Of a DNA stretch of 42,292 bases, positions 8,952 through 17,449 are shown piece after piece. This stretch comes from Deltaproteobacteria bacterium RBG_13_61_14. Its GTDB lineage: Bacteria > RBG-13-61-14. The notes beneath the pieces were generated by a model, which saw nothing but the letters and a program-made list of their open reading frames with translations, did not search any database and had not been told where the DNA came from. The DNA lies in assembly GCA_001797815.1 (NCBI GenBank), contig MGQK01000053.1:63922-106213 (forward strand), in the 5' to 3' direction. The position numbers were made by a program, and so were the translations under genes. Each line of letters begins with the position of its first letter. The first letter of the stretch is position 1.

Positions 8952-10199
8952 ATGAGTTTTGCCACCACCCGCGAGCTCGACTTGCTGGCCCGCTGCCTGG
9001 CCCCTCCCCAGGAAGCGGAGGCTGCTCACTTGGCGGCAGCCGCACAACAAGTTTCCGATTGGTCCCATCTCTACCAATACGCGCATGAGCGCCTGGTTGC
9101 TCCCCTCCTTTACGCCCGCTTGCGCCACGCGAACCTGCTGGAAGTAGTACCCCCCGAAATCCGAAACCGTTTCCAGTGGATCTATGAACAAACCGCGGCG
9201 CTCAATGCCCTCCGCTTGCATCAGATCTTGAAGGTCTCCACTCCTCTGGTGGAACAGGGAGTCCGGACTCTCTACTTCAAAGGCACCAGCTTGATCCTGA
9301 CCGGAGATTACCCGGACCCCGGTCACCGGATGTTCGCGGACGTGGATTTACTGGCCAAGGAAGCGGACAAGGAAAATCTTCGCCACGCCTTTGCCCAGGC
9401 CGGCGGGTGGTGGGAACTGCCCGTTCCCGGTCGGCAAGCGGTGAAGGATACCAAGTGGGTGAACGCCTGGCGAACTCTGATCGAAGTGCATTGGCACCTG
9501 AAATCTTACAATGGCGTGCCCGGCCAGGTGGCGGAAGACCGGCTTTGGTCCTCCGCCCAGCCGTTGAACTACCGGGGAAAGATCGCGTGGGTTCCCGCGC
9601 CGGAGGACCGCTTCATCATGGCGGCCGTTCACAGCACGGTGCAGCATGCCTTCGATTCTTCTTTGTTGTTGGTGGCGCTGGCGGACCTGGCCCATATCGC
9701 GGGCAAAAATCGAGGATCTTTCGATTGGGACCGGATGGCCCAGGCGCTGGAGCGAGAGCGAATGCTGGAACACGTCACGGTGGCCACCCAACTGGCCTGG
9801 GAGGTGACCCGCTTTCCACCGCTCCAGGAGGGACTGGCCGCCTTCTGGCGTCGCCAACCCGGTCTGGAAACCATCACCACCCCCTTGGTCCGGCCACTCC
9901 TGCGCATGATCCGGAAGCCCTGGGTCTTTGCCAGTCTGGCCGAATCCCGGTTTCTCACCGCTCCCCCCTGGCGCCAACGCATCCAGGTGCTCGTCTCCAC
10001 CGTCTTCAGCAAACTCTTTCCCCATTCCTGGAAGAGCACCCCCTTCATGGAAAAAGGCGCCGAGGTGGAAGTGATCAAAATGAACACGACGCCTCAACGC
10101 CGGTTCTTCGATCTCGACTTTCTGTCCTATATCATCCAGTTGAACCGGTTTTATCGGCGGATCGGCTATACCGGCTTGAATGGCAAAGTGCATGACTGA
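8952..10199 (+). CDS. NTP_transf_5 family nucleotidyltransferase-like protein
   Basis: A 415-residue protein of the uncharacterised nucleotidyltransferase family (PF14907 type), common beside exopolysaccharide genes. The core motif is LYFKGTSLILTGDYPDPGHRMFADVDLL (about residues 97-124): Lys-Gly-x-x-Leu followed by Arg and the Asp-x-Asp pair expected to bind metal. Next come helical segments and a histidine-rich region (IEVHWHLKSYNG, AAVHSTVQHAFDSS). A TTG at 8943 is in frame, but the ATG at 8952 is the more likely start. The biochemical role of the family is not established. The gene lies 70 bases after the antiterminator gene and probably shares its transcript. Confidence 0.8.
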   Translation: MSFATTRELDLLARCLAPPQEAEAAHLAAAAQQVSDWSHLYQYAHERLVAPLLYARLRHANLLEVVPPEIRNRFQWIYEQTAALNALRLHQILKVSTPLVEQGVRTLYFKGTSLILTGDYPDPGHRMFADVDLLAKEADKENLRHAFAQAGGWWELPVPGRQAVKDTKWVNAWRTLIEVHWHLKSYNGVPGQVAEDRLWSSAQPLNYRGKIAWVPAPEDRFIMAAVHSTVQHAFDSSLLLVALADLAHIAGKNRGSFDWDRMAQALERERMLEHVTVATQLAWEVTRFPPLQEGLAAFWRRQPGLETITTPLVRPLLRMIRKPWVFASLAESRFLTAPPWRQRIQVLVSTVFSKLFPHSWKSTPFMEKGAEVEVIKMNTTPQRRFFDLDFLSYIIQLNRFYRRIGYTGLNGKVHD

Positions 10200-10247
10200 A
10201 CCCCGTCCCCTCGGGGAGGTGCCCGGAAAGGAAAAAACGGACGGCGG

Positions 10248-10730
10248 CTATTTCTGCTCGGATTTGAGAATGGCCACCCGGCCCGAGCGCACGAACTCGC
10301 GGATCCCCAAGGGCTTCAAGAGCCGGATCAAGTCCTCGATCCGGGCCTCGTCGCCGGTGGCCTCCAGGGTCACGCTCCGCTCCCCCACGTCGGCGATCCG
10401 GGCCTCGAACCGCTCCGCCACCCGGAACAACTCGTCCCGCTTGTCCTTGCTCACTTCCACCCGCACCAGCACCAGTTCCCGGTCCACGAACTCCTTCTGA
10501 GTCACGTCCCAGACCTTGATCACGTCAATCAGCTTGTTGAGCTGCTTGTTGATCTGCTCCAGCACCCGGTCATCGCCGGAGGTGACGATGGTCATGCGCG
10601 AGACCGTGGGATCCAGCGTCGGCGCCACCGAGAGGCTCTCGATGTTGTAACCCCGGCCGGAAAAAAGGCCGGCGATCCGGGCCAGCACCCCGAACTTGTT
10701 CTCCACCAAAACCGAGATCGTATGCCGCAT
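10248..10730 (-). CDS. ilvN: acetolactate synthase small (regulatory) subunit
   Basis: A 160-residue protein. The N-terminal ACT domain begins HTISVLVENKFGVLARIAGLFSGRGYNIESL, the hallmark of IlvN/IlvH, which binds valine for feedback control. The second domain has FVDRELVLVRVEVSKDKR and ends REFVRSGRVAI, as in the family. The frame is open further upstream, but the ATG at 10730 gives the standard N-terminus. It lies 38 bases after the ilvB stop, so it is the last gene of the ilvD-ilvB-ilvN operon. It converges on the nucleotidyltransferase gene; between them is only a short GC palindrome near 10208-10219. Confidence 0.96.
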   Translation of the reverse strand: MRHTISVLVENKFGVLARIAGLFSGRGYNIESLSVAPTLDPTVSRMTIVTSGDDRVLEQINKQLNKLIDVIKVWDVTQKEFVDRELVLVRVEVSKDKRDELFRVAERFEARIADVGERSVTLEATGDEARIEDLIRLLKPLGIREFVRSGRVAILKSEQK

Positions 10731-10768
10731 GGACCTTACCTCAAACCCTGGAAAATCTCTGCTCGGCC

Positions 10769-12514
10769 TCAACCGGTGATCTTGTCCCGGTCGGCGATGC
10801 TCACCTTCTTCTCCACTTCCTTCTTGCCCCGGCCCAGGAGCATGTCCCGGATGGAATGACCCGGCGGCACCATCGGATACACGTTCTCCTCCCGGTCCAC
10901 GTGAAAGTCGAGCACGCAGGTCTCGTCCGAGGCCAAGGCTTCCTTCAACGCCGGTTCCACCTGGTCGGGATGGGTGAGGGTGTAGCCCTTGGCCCCGAAG
11001 GCTTCGGCCACTTTCTGGAAATTGGGAGCGGTGGCCAGGCAGGACTGCGAGTAGCGCTGGTGGTAGAAAATCTCCTGCCATTGCCGGACCATGCCCAAAA
11101 ACTGGTTGTTGAGGATCACCACCTTCACCGGCAACCGGTACTGCACCGCGGTGCACAGCTCCTGGATGTTCATCTGGATCGAGCCGTCGCCGGCGATGTC
11201 AATCACCCGCCGGTCCGGGCAGCCCATCTGCGCCCCGATCGCCGCGGGCAGGCCGTAGCCCATGGTGCCGAGACCGCCCGAGGACAGGAATGAGCGCGGG
11301 CGGTTGAACTTGTAATAATGCGCCGCCCACATCTGGTTCTGGCCCACCTCGGTAGTGATGATCGCCTCGCCCTTGGTCAACTCGAACACCTTCTCCACCA
11401 CGAACTGGGGCTTGATCTTCTTCTTGCTCGGCGTGTAACTAAGCGGGTGCTCCTCGGCCCAGGCCCGCACCTGCTTCAGCCACCGCTCCCGCACTTTCAC
11501 CCACTGTCCGCTCCCGCCGCTCAGCTCCTTGAGCAGCTCCTTCAGCACCAGCTTGACGTCGCCCACGATGGGGATGTCCACCTGCACGTTCTTGGAAATG
11601 GCCGAAGGGTCAATGTCAATGTGCACCACCGTAGCGTTGGACGCGAACTCCTCGATCTTGCCGGTCACCCGGTCGTCAAAGCGGGCGCCAATGGCCAGGA
11701 TCAGGTCCGAATCGGACACCGCCAGGTTGGCGGCATAGGTGCCGTGCATGCCCAGCATGCCCAGGAACAGCTCGTGGGTGCCGGGGAAGCCGCCCAGCCC
11801 GAGCAAGGTCAGGGTCACCGGGATCTGGATCAGCTCGGCCAGCCGAATAAGCTCCTCGCTGGCCCCGGAGAGGATGACGCCCCCGCCCGCGTAGATCACC
11901 GGCCGGGTCGCCTTGCGGATCGCCTCCGCCGCCAGCTTGACTTGCTTGGGGTTGCCCTTGAGGTTGGGCCGATAGCCGCGCAGCTCCACCGGCTGGGGCT
12001 TGTGATGCACCGTGCGGGCGCTGGTCACGTCCTTGGGCAGATCCACCAACACCGGCCCCGGCCGGCCGGTGCGGGCGATATGGAACGCCTCATGCACGAT
12101 CCGGTCCAGGTCGGCCACGTCTTTCACCAGGTAGGAGTGCTTGGTGATCGGCCGGGTGATCCCGACGATGTCCGCCTCCTGGAAGGCGTCGCCGCCGATC
12201 AGGGCGGTGGTCACCTGGCCGGTCAGGGCCACGATCGGGATCGAGTCCATGTAGGCGGTGGCAATACCGGTGACCAGGTTGGTGGCCCCGGGCCCGGAGG
12301 TGCTCATGCACACCCCCACCCGGCCGGTGGCCCGGGCGTAGCCGTCGGCCGCGTGGGCCGCGCCCTGCTCGTGCCGGGTGAGCACGTGCCGGATTTCCGA
12401 GTCGAAGAGCACGTCGTAAATGTTGAGCACCACCCCGCCCGGGAAGCCGAAGAGCACCTCCACCCCTTCCTCCTGGAGCGACTGCACCAAAATTTCCGCG
12501 CCGGTTTTTTCCAT
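10769..12514 (-). CDS. ilvB: acetolactate synthase large (catalytic) subunit
   Basis: A 581-residue ThDP enzyme making acetolactate or acetohydroxybutyrate from pyruvate, the first common step of valine, leucine and isoleucine synthesis. The N-terminal PYR domain has the catalytic Glu in [20 protein letters not shown] and the [13 protein letters not shown] motif. A central FAD/Rossmann-like domain follows. The PP domain has the ThDP/Mg motif [18 protein letters not shown] ending in [13 protein letters not shown]. The length is normal. The start at 12514 (ATGGAAAAAACC) is 53 bases after ilvD. Confidence 0.97.
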   Translation of the reverse strand: MEKTGAEILVQSLQEEGVEVLFGFPGGVVLNIYDVLFDSEIRHVLTRHEQGAAHAADGYARATGRVGVCMSTSGPGATNLVTGIATAYMDSIPIVALTGQVTTALIGGDAFQEADIVGITRPITKHSYLVKDVADLDRIVHEAFHIARTGRPGPVLVDLPKDVTSARTVHHKPQPVELRGYRPNLKGNPKQVKLAAEAIRKATRPVIYAGGGVILSGASEELIRLAELIQIPVTLTLLGLGGFPGTHELFLGMLGMHGTYAANLAVSDSDLILAIGARFDDRVTGKIEEFASNATVVHIDIDPSAISKNVQVDIPIVGDVKLVLKELLKELSGGSGQWVKVRERWLKQVRAWAEEHPLSYTPSKKKIKPQFVVEKVFELTKGEAIITTEVGQNQMWAAHYYKFNRPRSFLSSGGLGTMGYGLPAAIGAQMGCPDRRVIDIAGDGSIQMNIQELCTAVQYRLPVKVVILNNQFLGMVRQWQEIFYHQRYSQSCLATAPNFQKVAEAFGAKGYTLTHPDQVEPALKEALASDETCVLDFHVDREENVYPMVPPGHSIRDMLLGRGKKEVEKKVSIADRDKITG

Positions 12515-12567
12515 GGGTTTGCTTCTCTCTTATCCAGGGTGTTCCATCGGGTTGATTCGGACAGGGA

Positions 12568-14229
12568 TCACGTCCCGAGCCGGCACACCGCCCCCTCGCT
12601 GGCCGAGGTCACCGTCGCCGCATAGCGCGCCAGAAAGCCGCTCCGCACCTTGGGTCGGAAGGGTTTCAATTTTTTAAGTCGCCGTTGGATCTCCGCGGCC
12701 GGCACTAAAAGTTCCAGCCGCCGGCGGGGGATGTCCAGCCGGATCCGGTCGCCGTCCTTGATCGCGGCGATCGGGCCCCGGGCCGCGGCCTCGGGCGAGA
12801 TGTGGCCGATGCAAGGGCCCCGGGTGCCGCCCGAGAAACGGCCGTCGGTAATCAGCGCCACCTGCTCGCCCAGGCCCAGGCCCACCAGGGCCGAGGTCGC
12901 GGCCAGCATCTCCCGCATCCCCGGCCCCCCGGCCGGACCCTCGTAACGCACCACCACCACCTCGCCCGGCTTGATCCGCCGGCCCAGCACCGCGGCGTTC
13001 GCCGCCTCCTCGCTGTCAAAACAGCGGGCCCGGCCCTCGAACTTCATCGCCTTGGCCGAGACCGCGCTCTGCTTGACCACCGCCCCTTCCGGCGCCAGGT
13101 TGCCCTTGAGGATGGCGATGCCGCCTTCCGCCGCATAGGGCCGCAGAAGCGGCCGCACCACCTCCTCGTTGATGTAGGGCTTCTTCTTCAAAAGCTCTTT
13201 CACCCGCCGGCCCGCGACCGTCGGATTGTCTTTGAGCAACTCCCGCAGCCGATACATCACCGCCCCGACGCCGCCGGCCTCGTCCAGGTCTTCCATCATG
13301 TGCTCCCCGGCCGGCCGCATCTTGGTCAGGTGCGGGGTGGTCCGGCTCAGCTTATCAAAAAGCTCGATCGGCAGCTTTAACCCCGCCTCGTGGGCAATGG
13401 CAATGAGGTGAAGCACGCTGTTGCTCGAGCCGCCCAGGGCCAGGTCCATGCGGATCGCGTTCTCGATCCCGGCGCGGTTGATGATCCGGCGCGCCGTGAC
13501 TTTCTTTTTCACCAGCGCCACCACCCGCTCGCCGCTCCTAAAGGCGATCCGGCGCTTCCGCGCCGAAGCGGCGAGCGCGGTGCCGCACCCGGGCAGGCTC
13601 ATGCCCAGGGCCTCGGTCAGGCAGGCCATGGTGTTGGCGGTGTAAAGGCCCTGGCAAGAACCCGGACCCGGGCAGGCCTCTTCTTCCAGGCAGGCCAGCT
13701 CCCCGATACTCATCTTGCCGGCCTGGACCAGGCCGACCGCCTCGAAGGTATCGCGGACCAGGCTCAGGCGCCGGCCACGGTAGCTGCCGTGGAGCATGGG
13801 GCCGGCGGTCACGACGATGGCCGGGATATCCAGCCGGGCCGCGGCCATGAGCATGCCGGGCGTGATCTTGTCGCAGTTGGTCAAGAGCGCCAGGCCGTCG
13901 AGCGCATGGGCGCTGGTGATGGCCTCCACCTCGTCGGCGATCAGCTCGCGGCTGGGGAGAGAGAACTTCATGCCCGGGTGGCCCATGGCAATGCCGTCGC
14001 AGATGCCGGGCACCCCGAACAGGAAGGGCACCCCCCCGGCCGCGCGCACGCCGTGCTCGATAGCGCGCTCGAGCTCGCGCATGCCGATGTGGCCCGGGAT
14101 CAGGTCGGTGAAGCTCGTGGCCACGCCGATAAAGGGCTTCTTGAGGTCGCCGCGGGATAGGCCGGTGGCAAAGAGCAAGGCCCGGTTGGGCGCCCGTTCC
14201 ACCCCTCGCTTGATCACTTCGCTTTTCAT
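12568..14229 (-). CDS. ilvD: dihydroxy-acid dehydratase
   Basis: A 553-residue IlvD/Edd-family Fe-S dehydratase, which turns dihydroxy-isovalerate and -methylvalerate into the matching keto acids. Cluster and metal-site motifs are visible: [31 protein letters not shown], and in the C-terminal part [37 protein letters not shown] is the conserved N-terminal block. The open frame extends 13 codons further, but the ATG at 14229 has an AGGA just upstream and gives the expected MKSEVIKRG start. It is the first gene of ilvD-ilvB-ilvN. Upstream is a CACAAAG-type palindrome whose loop contains a TATAAT on the minus strand (14293-14298) but no good -35. Confidence 0.97.
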   Translation of the reverse strand: MKSEVIKRGVERAPNRALLFATGLSRGDLKKPFIGVATSFTDLIPGHIGMRELERAIEHGVRAAGGVPFLFGVPGICDGIAMGHPGMKFSLPSRELIADEVEAITSAHALDGLALLTNCDKITPGMLMAAARLDIPAIVVTAGPMLHGSYRGRRLSLVRDTFEAVGLVQAGKMSIGELACLEEEACPGPGSCQGLYTANTMACLTEALGMSLPGCGTALAASARKRRIAFRSGERVVALVKKKVTARRIINRAGIENAIRMDLALGGSSNSVLHLIAIAHEAGLKLPIELFDKLSRTTPHLTKMRPAGEHMMEDLDEAGGVGAVMYRLRELLKDNPTVAGRRVKELLKKKPYINEEVVRPLLRPYAAEGGIAILKGNLAPEGAVVKQSAVSAKAMKFEGRARCFDSEEAANAAVLGRRIKPGEVVVVRYEGPAGGPGMREMLAATSALVGLGLGEQVALITDGRFSGGTRGPCIGHISPEAAARGPIAAIKDGDRIRLDIPRRRLELLVPAAEIQRRLKKLKPFRPKVRSGFLARYAATVTSASEGAVCRLGT

Positions 14230-14249
14230 CTTCCTGCTCTTTTCATTAC

Positions 14250-14313
14250 CACAAAGACACGAAGGCATTAAGCTTAAGGAATTTAAGACGTTATTATATT
14301 TAGTGTCTTTGTG
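14250..14313. repeat. CACAAAGACAC inverted repeat upstream of ilvD
   Basis: CACAAAGACAC (14250-14260) and its exact complement GTGTCTTTGTG (14303-14313) flank an AT-rich 42-base centre. The arms belong to the same family as 28201-28275 and the 34562 area (core CACAAAGG-CACGAAGG). It sits directly before the ilv operon, so it would be in the leader or promoter region. Confidence 0.65.
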
Positions 14314-14335
14314 CCTTTGTGTTTAAATCTTTTTC

Positions 14336-14374
14336 TTCCTAAAAATAAACAAACCCCGATGGCTCCCACCGGGG
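14336..14374 (-). terminator. intrinsic terminator of the DUF465 gene
   Basis: Reading the minus strand, CCCCGGT (14374-14368) pairs with ATCGGGG (14360-14354) including one G-U pair, with loop GGGAGCC. It is followed by TTTGTTTATTTTT. The hairpin starts 35 bases after the DUF465 stop. It also insulates the gene from the ilv operon, which runs in the same direction. Confidence 0.78.
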
Positions 14375-14409
14375 CAGGCCAGGAAAGGGTCACGGGTCGG
14401 GCCGGCCGC

Positions 14410-14652
14410 TCAGGCGGGGTTGACCGCCTTGCAGGAGCGGATCCGCTCCTCGATCCGATCTTTGCCCAAAAGTTTCAGTTTCTTGATTCGCTTCAACTCG
14501 ACCTCTTCCTCGGGGGTAAGGTAGTGAAGTTTCTCCAGCTCGGCTGCCCGGTGATCAAATTCTTCGTGCTCGTTCCACAATTGCTTGAATTCCTGATCTT
14601 CCTGGCACAGCCGAGCAATGATCTCTACTTCCTGCGGAGACCGATTACTCAC
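14410..14652 (-). CDS. DUF465 (YdcH-like) small coiled-coil protein
   Basis: An 80-residue, highly charged, helical protein with the DUF465 pattern: ARLCQEDQEFKQLWNEHEEFDHRAAELEK, then YLTPEEEVELKRIKKLKLLGKDRIEERI. The family is widespread and its function is unknown. The start is chosen as GTG at 14652 because AAGGAG lies 9 bases before it and the promoter at 14691-14720 would place +1 near 14684. An upstream in-frame TTG (14676) has no such site. It is the only gene on its transcript, given the dedicated promoter and terminator. Confidence 0.85.
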   Translation of the reverse strand: MSNRSPQEVEIIARLCQEDQEFKQLWNEHEEFDHRAAELEKLHYLTPEEEVELKRIKKLKLLGKDRIEERIRSCKAVNPA

Positions 14653-14690
14653 GGATTTTTTCTCCTTAAGATCCAAATGTTTTCAATATC

Positions 14691-14720
14691 ATTATAGGTT
14701 TGAGACCCGATTCTTGTCAA
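14691..14720 (-). promoter_or_regulatory. consensus sigma70 promoter inside the 3' end of tsaB
   Basis: On the minus strand TTGACA (14720-14715), an 18-base spacer and TATAAT (14696-14691) match both hexamers perfectly. The -10 overlaps the tsaB stop codon (14694-14692). It drives the DUF465 gene with a leader of about 32 nt. Confidence 0.82.
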
Positions 14721-15402
14721 CTAAGCGCAGCCGCTCGGCATCCGAGAGCCGGAGATACCGGGGCGTTAGCGCGTCCGGGTCTTTGCCTTCTCCGGCCAGG
14801 AGCCGCGGCCAGGCCAGACGGGCCAGAAAGAGCGCGCGTAGCGGGTCACAGCCGGCCGGCGCAAACCTTGCCCGCTCGCCCAAAGTGCCGCGAAGCAGCT
14901 CGCGGTAAACCCTGGCGCCCTCGCCGAACAGGAGCACCGGCTCGGAAATCCGCTCCGCCAGTTTCTCCGGCTCGATCGCCCAGTCCTCGCTCTCCCGCTC
15001 CGGCCGGCCTCCGCCCTTGCCCCGAAACAGCGCGGTGAAGACCTGACCCTTGCGCGCGTCCAGGACCGGCGCTAAAAGCCCGAAGGCAAAAGCGGCGTTT
15101 TCGACCAGGACTTCCAGGCTGTTGATCCCGACCAGCGGCTTGTTCAGGGAAAACGCCAGGCCCTTCATCGTGGCCAGGCCCACGCGCAACCCGGTGAACG
15201 ACCCGGGCCCCAGGTCCACGGCCAACCCGTCCAGCTCCTGGGGCTTCAGTCCATGCTGTTCGAGCAGGAAGGCGATGGAAGGCATCAGCCGCTCGCTGTG
15301 CTTGCGGGGCAGCTCCAGCGTGACCTCGCCCAGTAGCTGATCGTCCTCGGTGAGCGCCACGCTCCCGGCCAGGGTCGCGGTGTCAACGGCTAAAATTTTC
15401 AT
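14692..15402 (-). CDS. tsaB: tRNA threonylcarbamoyladenosine biosynthesis protein TsaB
   Basis: A 236-residue ASKHA-fold protein. It has the TsaB N-terminus MKILAVDTATLAGSVALTEDD and the diagnostic GLAVDLGPGSFTGLRVGLATMKGLAFSL (about residues 59-86), then VGINSLEVL. With TsaD and TsaE it forms the complex that puts the t6A modification on A37 of ANN-decoding tRNAs. tsaD and tsaE are not in this window. It starts 22 bases after the TPR gene and is probably cotranscribed with it. The length is typical. Confidence 0.93.
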   Translation of the reverse strand: MKILAVDTATLAGSVALTEDDQLLGEVTLELPRKHSERLMPSIAFLLEQHGLKPQELDGLAVDLGPGSFTGLRVGLATMKGLAFSLNKPLVGINSLEVLVENAAFAFGLLAPVLDARKGQVFTALFRGKGGGRPERESEDWAIEPEKLAERISEPVLLFGEGARVYRELLRGTLGERARFAPAGCDPLRALFLARLAWPRLLAGEGKDPDALTPRYLRLSDAERLRLVDKNRVSNL

Positions 15403-15424
15403 CTATCCAACTCTCGCCGCTCTC

Positions 15425-16258
15425 TTATCGCTGGGGATAATCCTTGCCCGTCCATTCCTTCCAATATTGCCGCGCCCGGGACTGCTCGAACTTGTTATAA
15501 GCCCGCTCCTCCGGGAAGGCGTTGGGGTCCATCTTCAACACCTGGTCGAGAGTATTGAGGGCCTCGTCCTTTTTTCCCTGGTGATAAAGGAACTTGGCCT
15601 GGTAAGTGTAGTTCTGGAAAAAACGCGGCTCAGTGGCAATGGCGTCCTTCAGCCGCTCATAGTTCTCGTTCGGGTCCTGGCCCACCATCTTGATCACCAC
15701 CCCCGGCACCCGCACGCTCACCTCGCTCGAGAACCGGGCGGTCGCGCCATACTTGTAGCCCTTGGCATTCTGGTCAATCCAGTCCATGTGCTTGGACAGA
15801 TCGAGGAAGATGGAGGCTTGCTTGAAGATGGAGGCGTTCTCATTGACCGAGGCGAGGTTGGTCGCGGCCCAGTAATGCCCGGCCGCGGTTTCCTTGACCG
15901 CGAGCGAGCGGGTGGCCGTGTCCAGGCCTTTCTGGAAATAGACCTTGCGCGCCGCGTAGTCCTGGTCCGAGTTCTTGGGCATCAGGTCGCCCCGCTGCCA
16001 GTATTCGTCGGCCAGCTCGGCCAAGAGGTCGGCGTTGTTGGGATCGGCCTTCACCGCCTTCTCTTCCAGGGCAATCGCCTGGTCAATGGTCTTCAGGCTC
16101 ATCTCCTCGTCCAGCCCGGCCCAGGCCTGGTCAATCAAGGCTTGCGCCTCCGGCTTCTGGCTCACGGGCTTCTTCGGCTCGCGGGCCGCTACTGAAAAAG
16201 TTACAGCCAGTAATATTCCGCAAGATATCACTGAAACCATGAGCCGATCACGTATCAT
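15425..16258 (-). CDS. exported TPR protein, TatT-like
   Basis: A 277-residue protein with a signal peptide (MIRDRLMVSVISCGILLAVTF...VAARE, cleavage near residue 25). TPR-like helices follow: AIALEEKAVKADPNNADLLAELADEYWQRGD and ALNTLDQVLKMDPNAFPEERAYNKFEQSRARQYWKEW. The middle has ENYERLKDAIATEPRFFQNYTYQAKFLYHQGKKDEA, which resembles TatT (TRAP-associated) periplasmic proteins. The start at 16258 has AGGAGG 6 bases upstream; an ATG two codons earlier (16264) abuts that site and is less likely. It probably acts as a periplasmic scaffold. No TRAP permease is nearby, so the family link is tentative. Confidence 0.7.
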   Translation of the reverse strand: MIRDRLMVSVISCGILLAVTFSVAAREPKKPVSQKPEAQALIDQAWAGLDEEMSLKTIDQAIALEEKAVKADPNNADLLAELADEYWQRGDLMPKNSDQDYAARKVYFQKGLDTATRSLAVKETAAGHYWAATNLASVNENASIFKQASIFLDLSKHMDWIDQNAKGYKYGATARFSSEVSVRVPGVVIKMVGQDPNENYERLKDAIATEPRFFQNYTYQAKFLYHQGKKDEALNTLDQVLKMDPNAFPEERAYNKFEQSRARQYWKEWTGKDYPQR

Positions 16259-16287
16259 TCCCATCCTCCTTTGCCGTCCCATCAGTA

Positions 16288-16318
16288 AGTAGGGGCACGA
16301 CAATGCCGTGCCCCTACT
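16288..16318. repeat. GTAGGGGC-type palindrome in the leader of the TPR gene
   Basis: AGTAGGGGCACG (16288-16299) pairs perfectly with CGTGCCCCTACT (16307-16318), a 12-bp stem with loop ACAATGC. It has the same outer arms as the repeats at 24493-24567, 25147-25174 and 27556-27585 in the nuo operon. Confidence 0.8.
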
Positions 16319-16333
16319 CGAAAGACACGGGCT

Positions 16334-16362
16334 AGTGTAGTGTATCAGTATTAGCTTTACAA
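16334..16362 (-). promoter_or_regulatory. weak putative promoter for the TPR-tsaB operon
   Basis: On the minus strand TTGTAA (16362-16357), a 17-base spacer and TACACT (16339-16334); each hexamer matches four of six consensus bases. If used, the palindrome at 16288-16318 would lie in the 5' untranslated region. Confidence 0.3.
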
Positions 16363-16384
16363 TGGATGCCGGGTTGTGCCGGGT

Positions 16385-16445
16385 TGTGGTGCCGGCTTCC
16401 AGCCTGCATCTGCGGAGGTTGAGCCGGCCAGAGGCCTGCACCACA
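16385..16445. repeat. imperfect palindrome with TGTGGTGC arms
   Basis: TGTGGTGC (16385-16392) pairs with GCACCACA (16438-16445). The interior carries related inverted words (CCGGCT/AGCCGG and CCAGCCTGC/GGCCTGC). It lies between the antitoxin gene and the TPR promoter region. The layout matches the palindromic intergenic elements common in such genomes, and it has no coding appearance. Confidence 0.5.
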
Positions 16446-16482
16446 AGGTAACGATATTTCGGTAATACTACATTCGATGTTT

Positions 16483-16821
16483 TCAAGCCCACGACTCCCG
16501 CTCGCGGCGCACATATTCGTCAGGATCAATGCCCTGCCAGGCCTCTTGGCCCAACCCGGAAAGTTGCAGGACCGGATCATCTGCCGGCATCGGCTGAAGG
16601 TCGCCGCTTTCGCGCGCCCGACCGATTTTGATCCGGCGAACGCGCAACGGGGAGAGGATCTGGGAAGAAGCGGGAATCGAGCGCAGATAGCTCCGGATGC
16701 TCTTCCGAACCCTGGCCAGGGCTTCCTTTTCAGTTTCTCCCCGCGCCCGGCAGCCCGGCAGCGCTGGCACCTCGGCCAGGAACCCGGCCCCATCTTGAAA
16801 AATCAGCACTTCGTATTCCAT
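16483..16821 (-). CDS. HicB-like antitoxin-family protein (orphan)
   Basis: A 112-residue protein. The N-terminal half is a HicB-type fold: MEYEVLIFQDGAGFLAEVPALPGCRARGETEKEALARVRKSIRSYL, the usual beta-strand, LPGC turn and helix. The C-terminal part is Arg- and Asp-rich and ends EAWQGIDPDEYVRRERESW. HicB antitoxins normally pair with a HicA RNase of about 60-80 residues; no HicA-like frame is visible on either side. An AAGG sits 8 bases before the ATG. Alone, it may be a degenerate toxin-antitoxin remnant or a regulator. Confidence 0.7.
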   Translation of the reverse strand: MEYEVLIFQDGAGFLAEVPALPGCRARGETEKEALARVRKSIRSYLRSIPASSQILSPLRVRRIKIGRARESGDLQPMPADDPVLQLSGLGQEAWQGIDPDEYVRRERESWA

Positions 16822-16839
16822 CGTCCTTTTCCTCGAGTT

Positions 16840-16868
16840 ATACTAGCGAAATTATCGCGTAAAATCAA
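16840..16868 (-). promoter_or_regulatory. putative promoter of the HicB-like gene
   Basis: On the minus strand TTGATT (16868-16863), a 17-base spacer and TAGTAT (16845-16840), each four of six to consensus. It would place +1 about 10 bases before the start at 16821, leaving little space beyond the ribosome site. This is modest evidence. Confidence 0.35.
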
Positions 16869-16972
16869 CGAGAGGTTTGGGCGTTATCTTTTTGAGAGGC
16901 TTAATTTTTTGTCCCGCTTCAATGATGAATACTTTTATGATATAAGGCAGGATTGGAGGCGAAGAAAGAATC

Positions 16973-17449
16973 ATGGCTGATGAACCCTTCCGCTACCACT
17001 TCAAACACCTCGCCGGCCGGCGGCAGCAGACCTTCCTGGCTATTGCCGAAGAGATCATCCCGGCCGATGATTCCGGCCCGGGCGGAGGCACGATTGCCAC
17101 CGCGGCGCTCGCCGACTGGGCCATCGCCCGCCTGGACCCGTCCCTGCAAAAGCTCCTCATGGTCTTCCTCACCGTCTGGGAATATCTCGGCCTCCTTTTC
17201 GGCGGCAAACCTTTCACCCGGCTCTCCTCTGAAGCCCGCCAGCGCCAGATGCGCTGGTTCGAGCGCTCGCCCATCCCTGCACTCCGCACCGGCTTTTTCG
17301 GGCTTCGGGCCATGGCGCTGATGGGCTTCTATTGCCGCGAAGACGTCTGGCCCAGCATCGGCTATGAAGGCCCGCTGCTCTTCGACCGGCCCTTCCCGGA
17401 CCCGGAGATCCGCGCCTTGCAAAAAGGCAAGGTGGGGGTTGCGCCATGA
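16973..17449 (+). CDS. small subunit of a GMC-type dehydrogenase (gluconate 2-dehydrogenase subunit 3-like)
   Basis: A 158-residue protein whose stop overlaps the start of the GMC oxidoreductase (ATGA at 17446). The N-terminal FKHLAGRRQQTFLAIAEEIIPADDSGPGGG resembles subunit-3 proteins of gluconate and related membrane dehydrogenases, which typically have an E-x-x-I-P motif near the start. No twin-arginine signal is seen. One hydrophobic stretch (LLMVFLTVWEYLGLLFGG, about residues 61-78) could contact the membrane. It probably helps the flavoprotein mature or dock. The third, cytochrome c subunit of gluconate dehydrogenases is not next to it. Confidence 0.68.
   Translation: MADEPFRYHFKHLAGRRQQTFLAIAEEIIPADDSGPGGGTIATAALADWAIARLDPSLQKLLMVFLTVWEYLGLLFGGKPFTRLSSEARQRQMRWFERSPIPALRTGFFGLRAMALMGFYCREDVWPSIGYEGPLLFDRPFPDPEIRALQKGKVGVAP

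Noticed and set aside
11318-12625. Long open frame on the plus strand opposite ilvB
   Set aside because: It is antisense to a well-supported ilvB gene, and its His/Gly/Arg-rich composition is typical of a mirror frame in GC-rich DNA.
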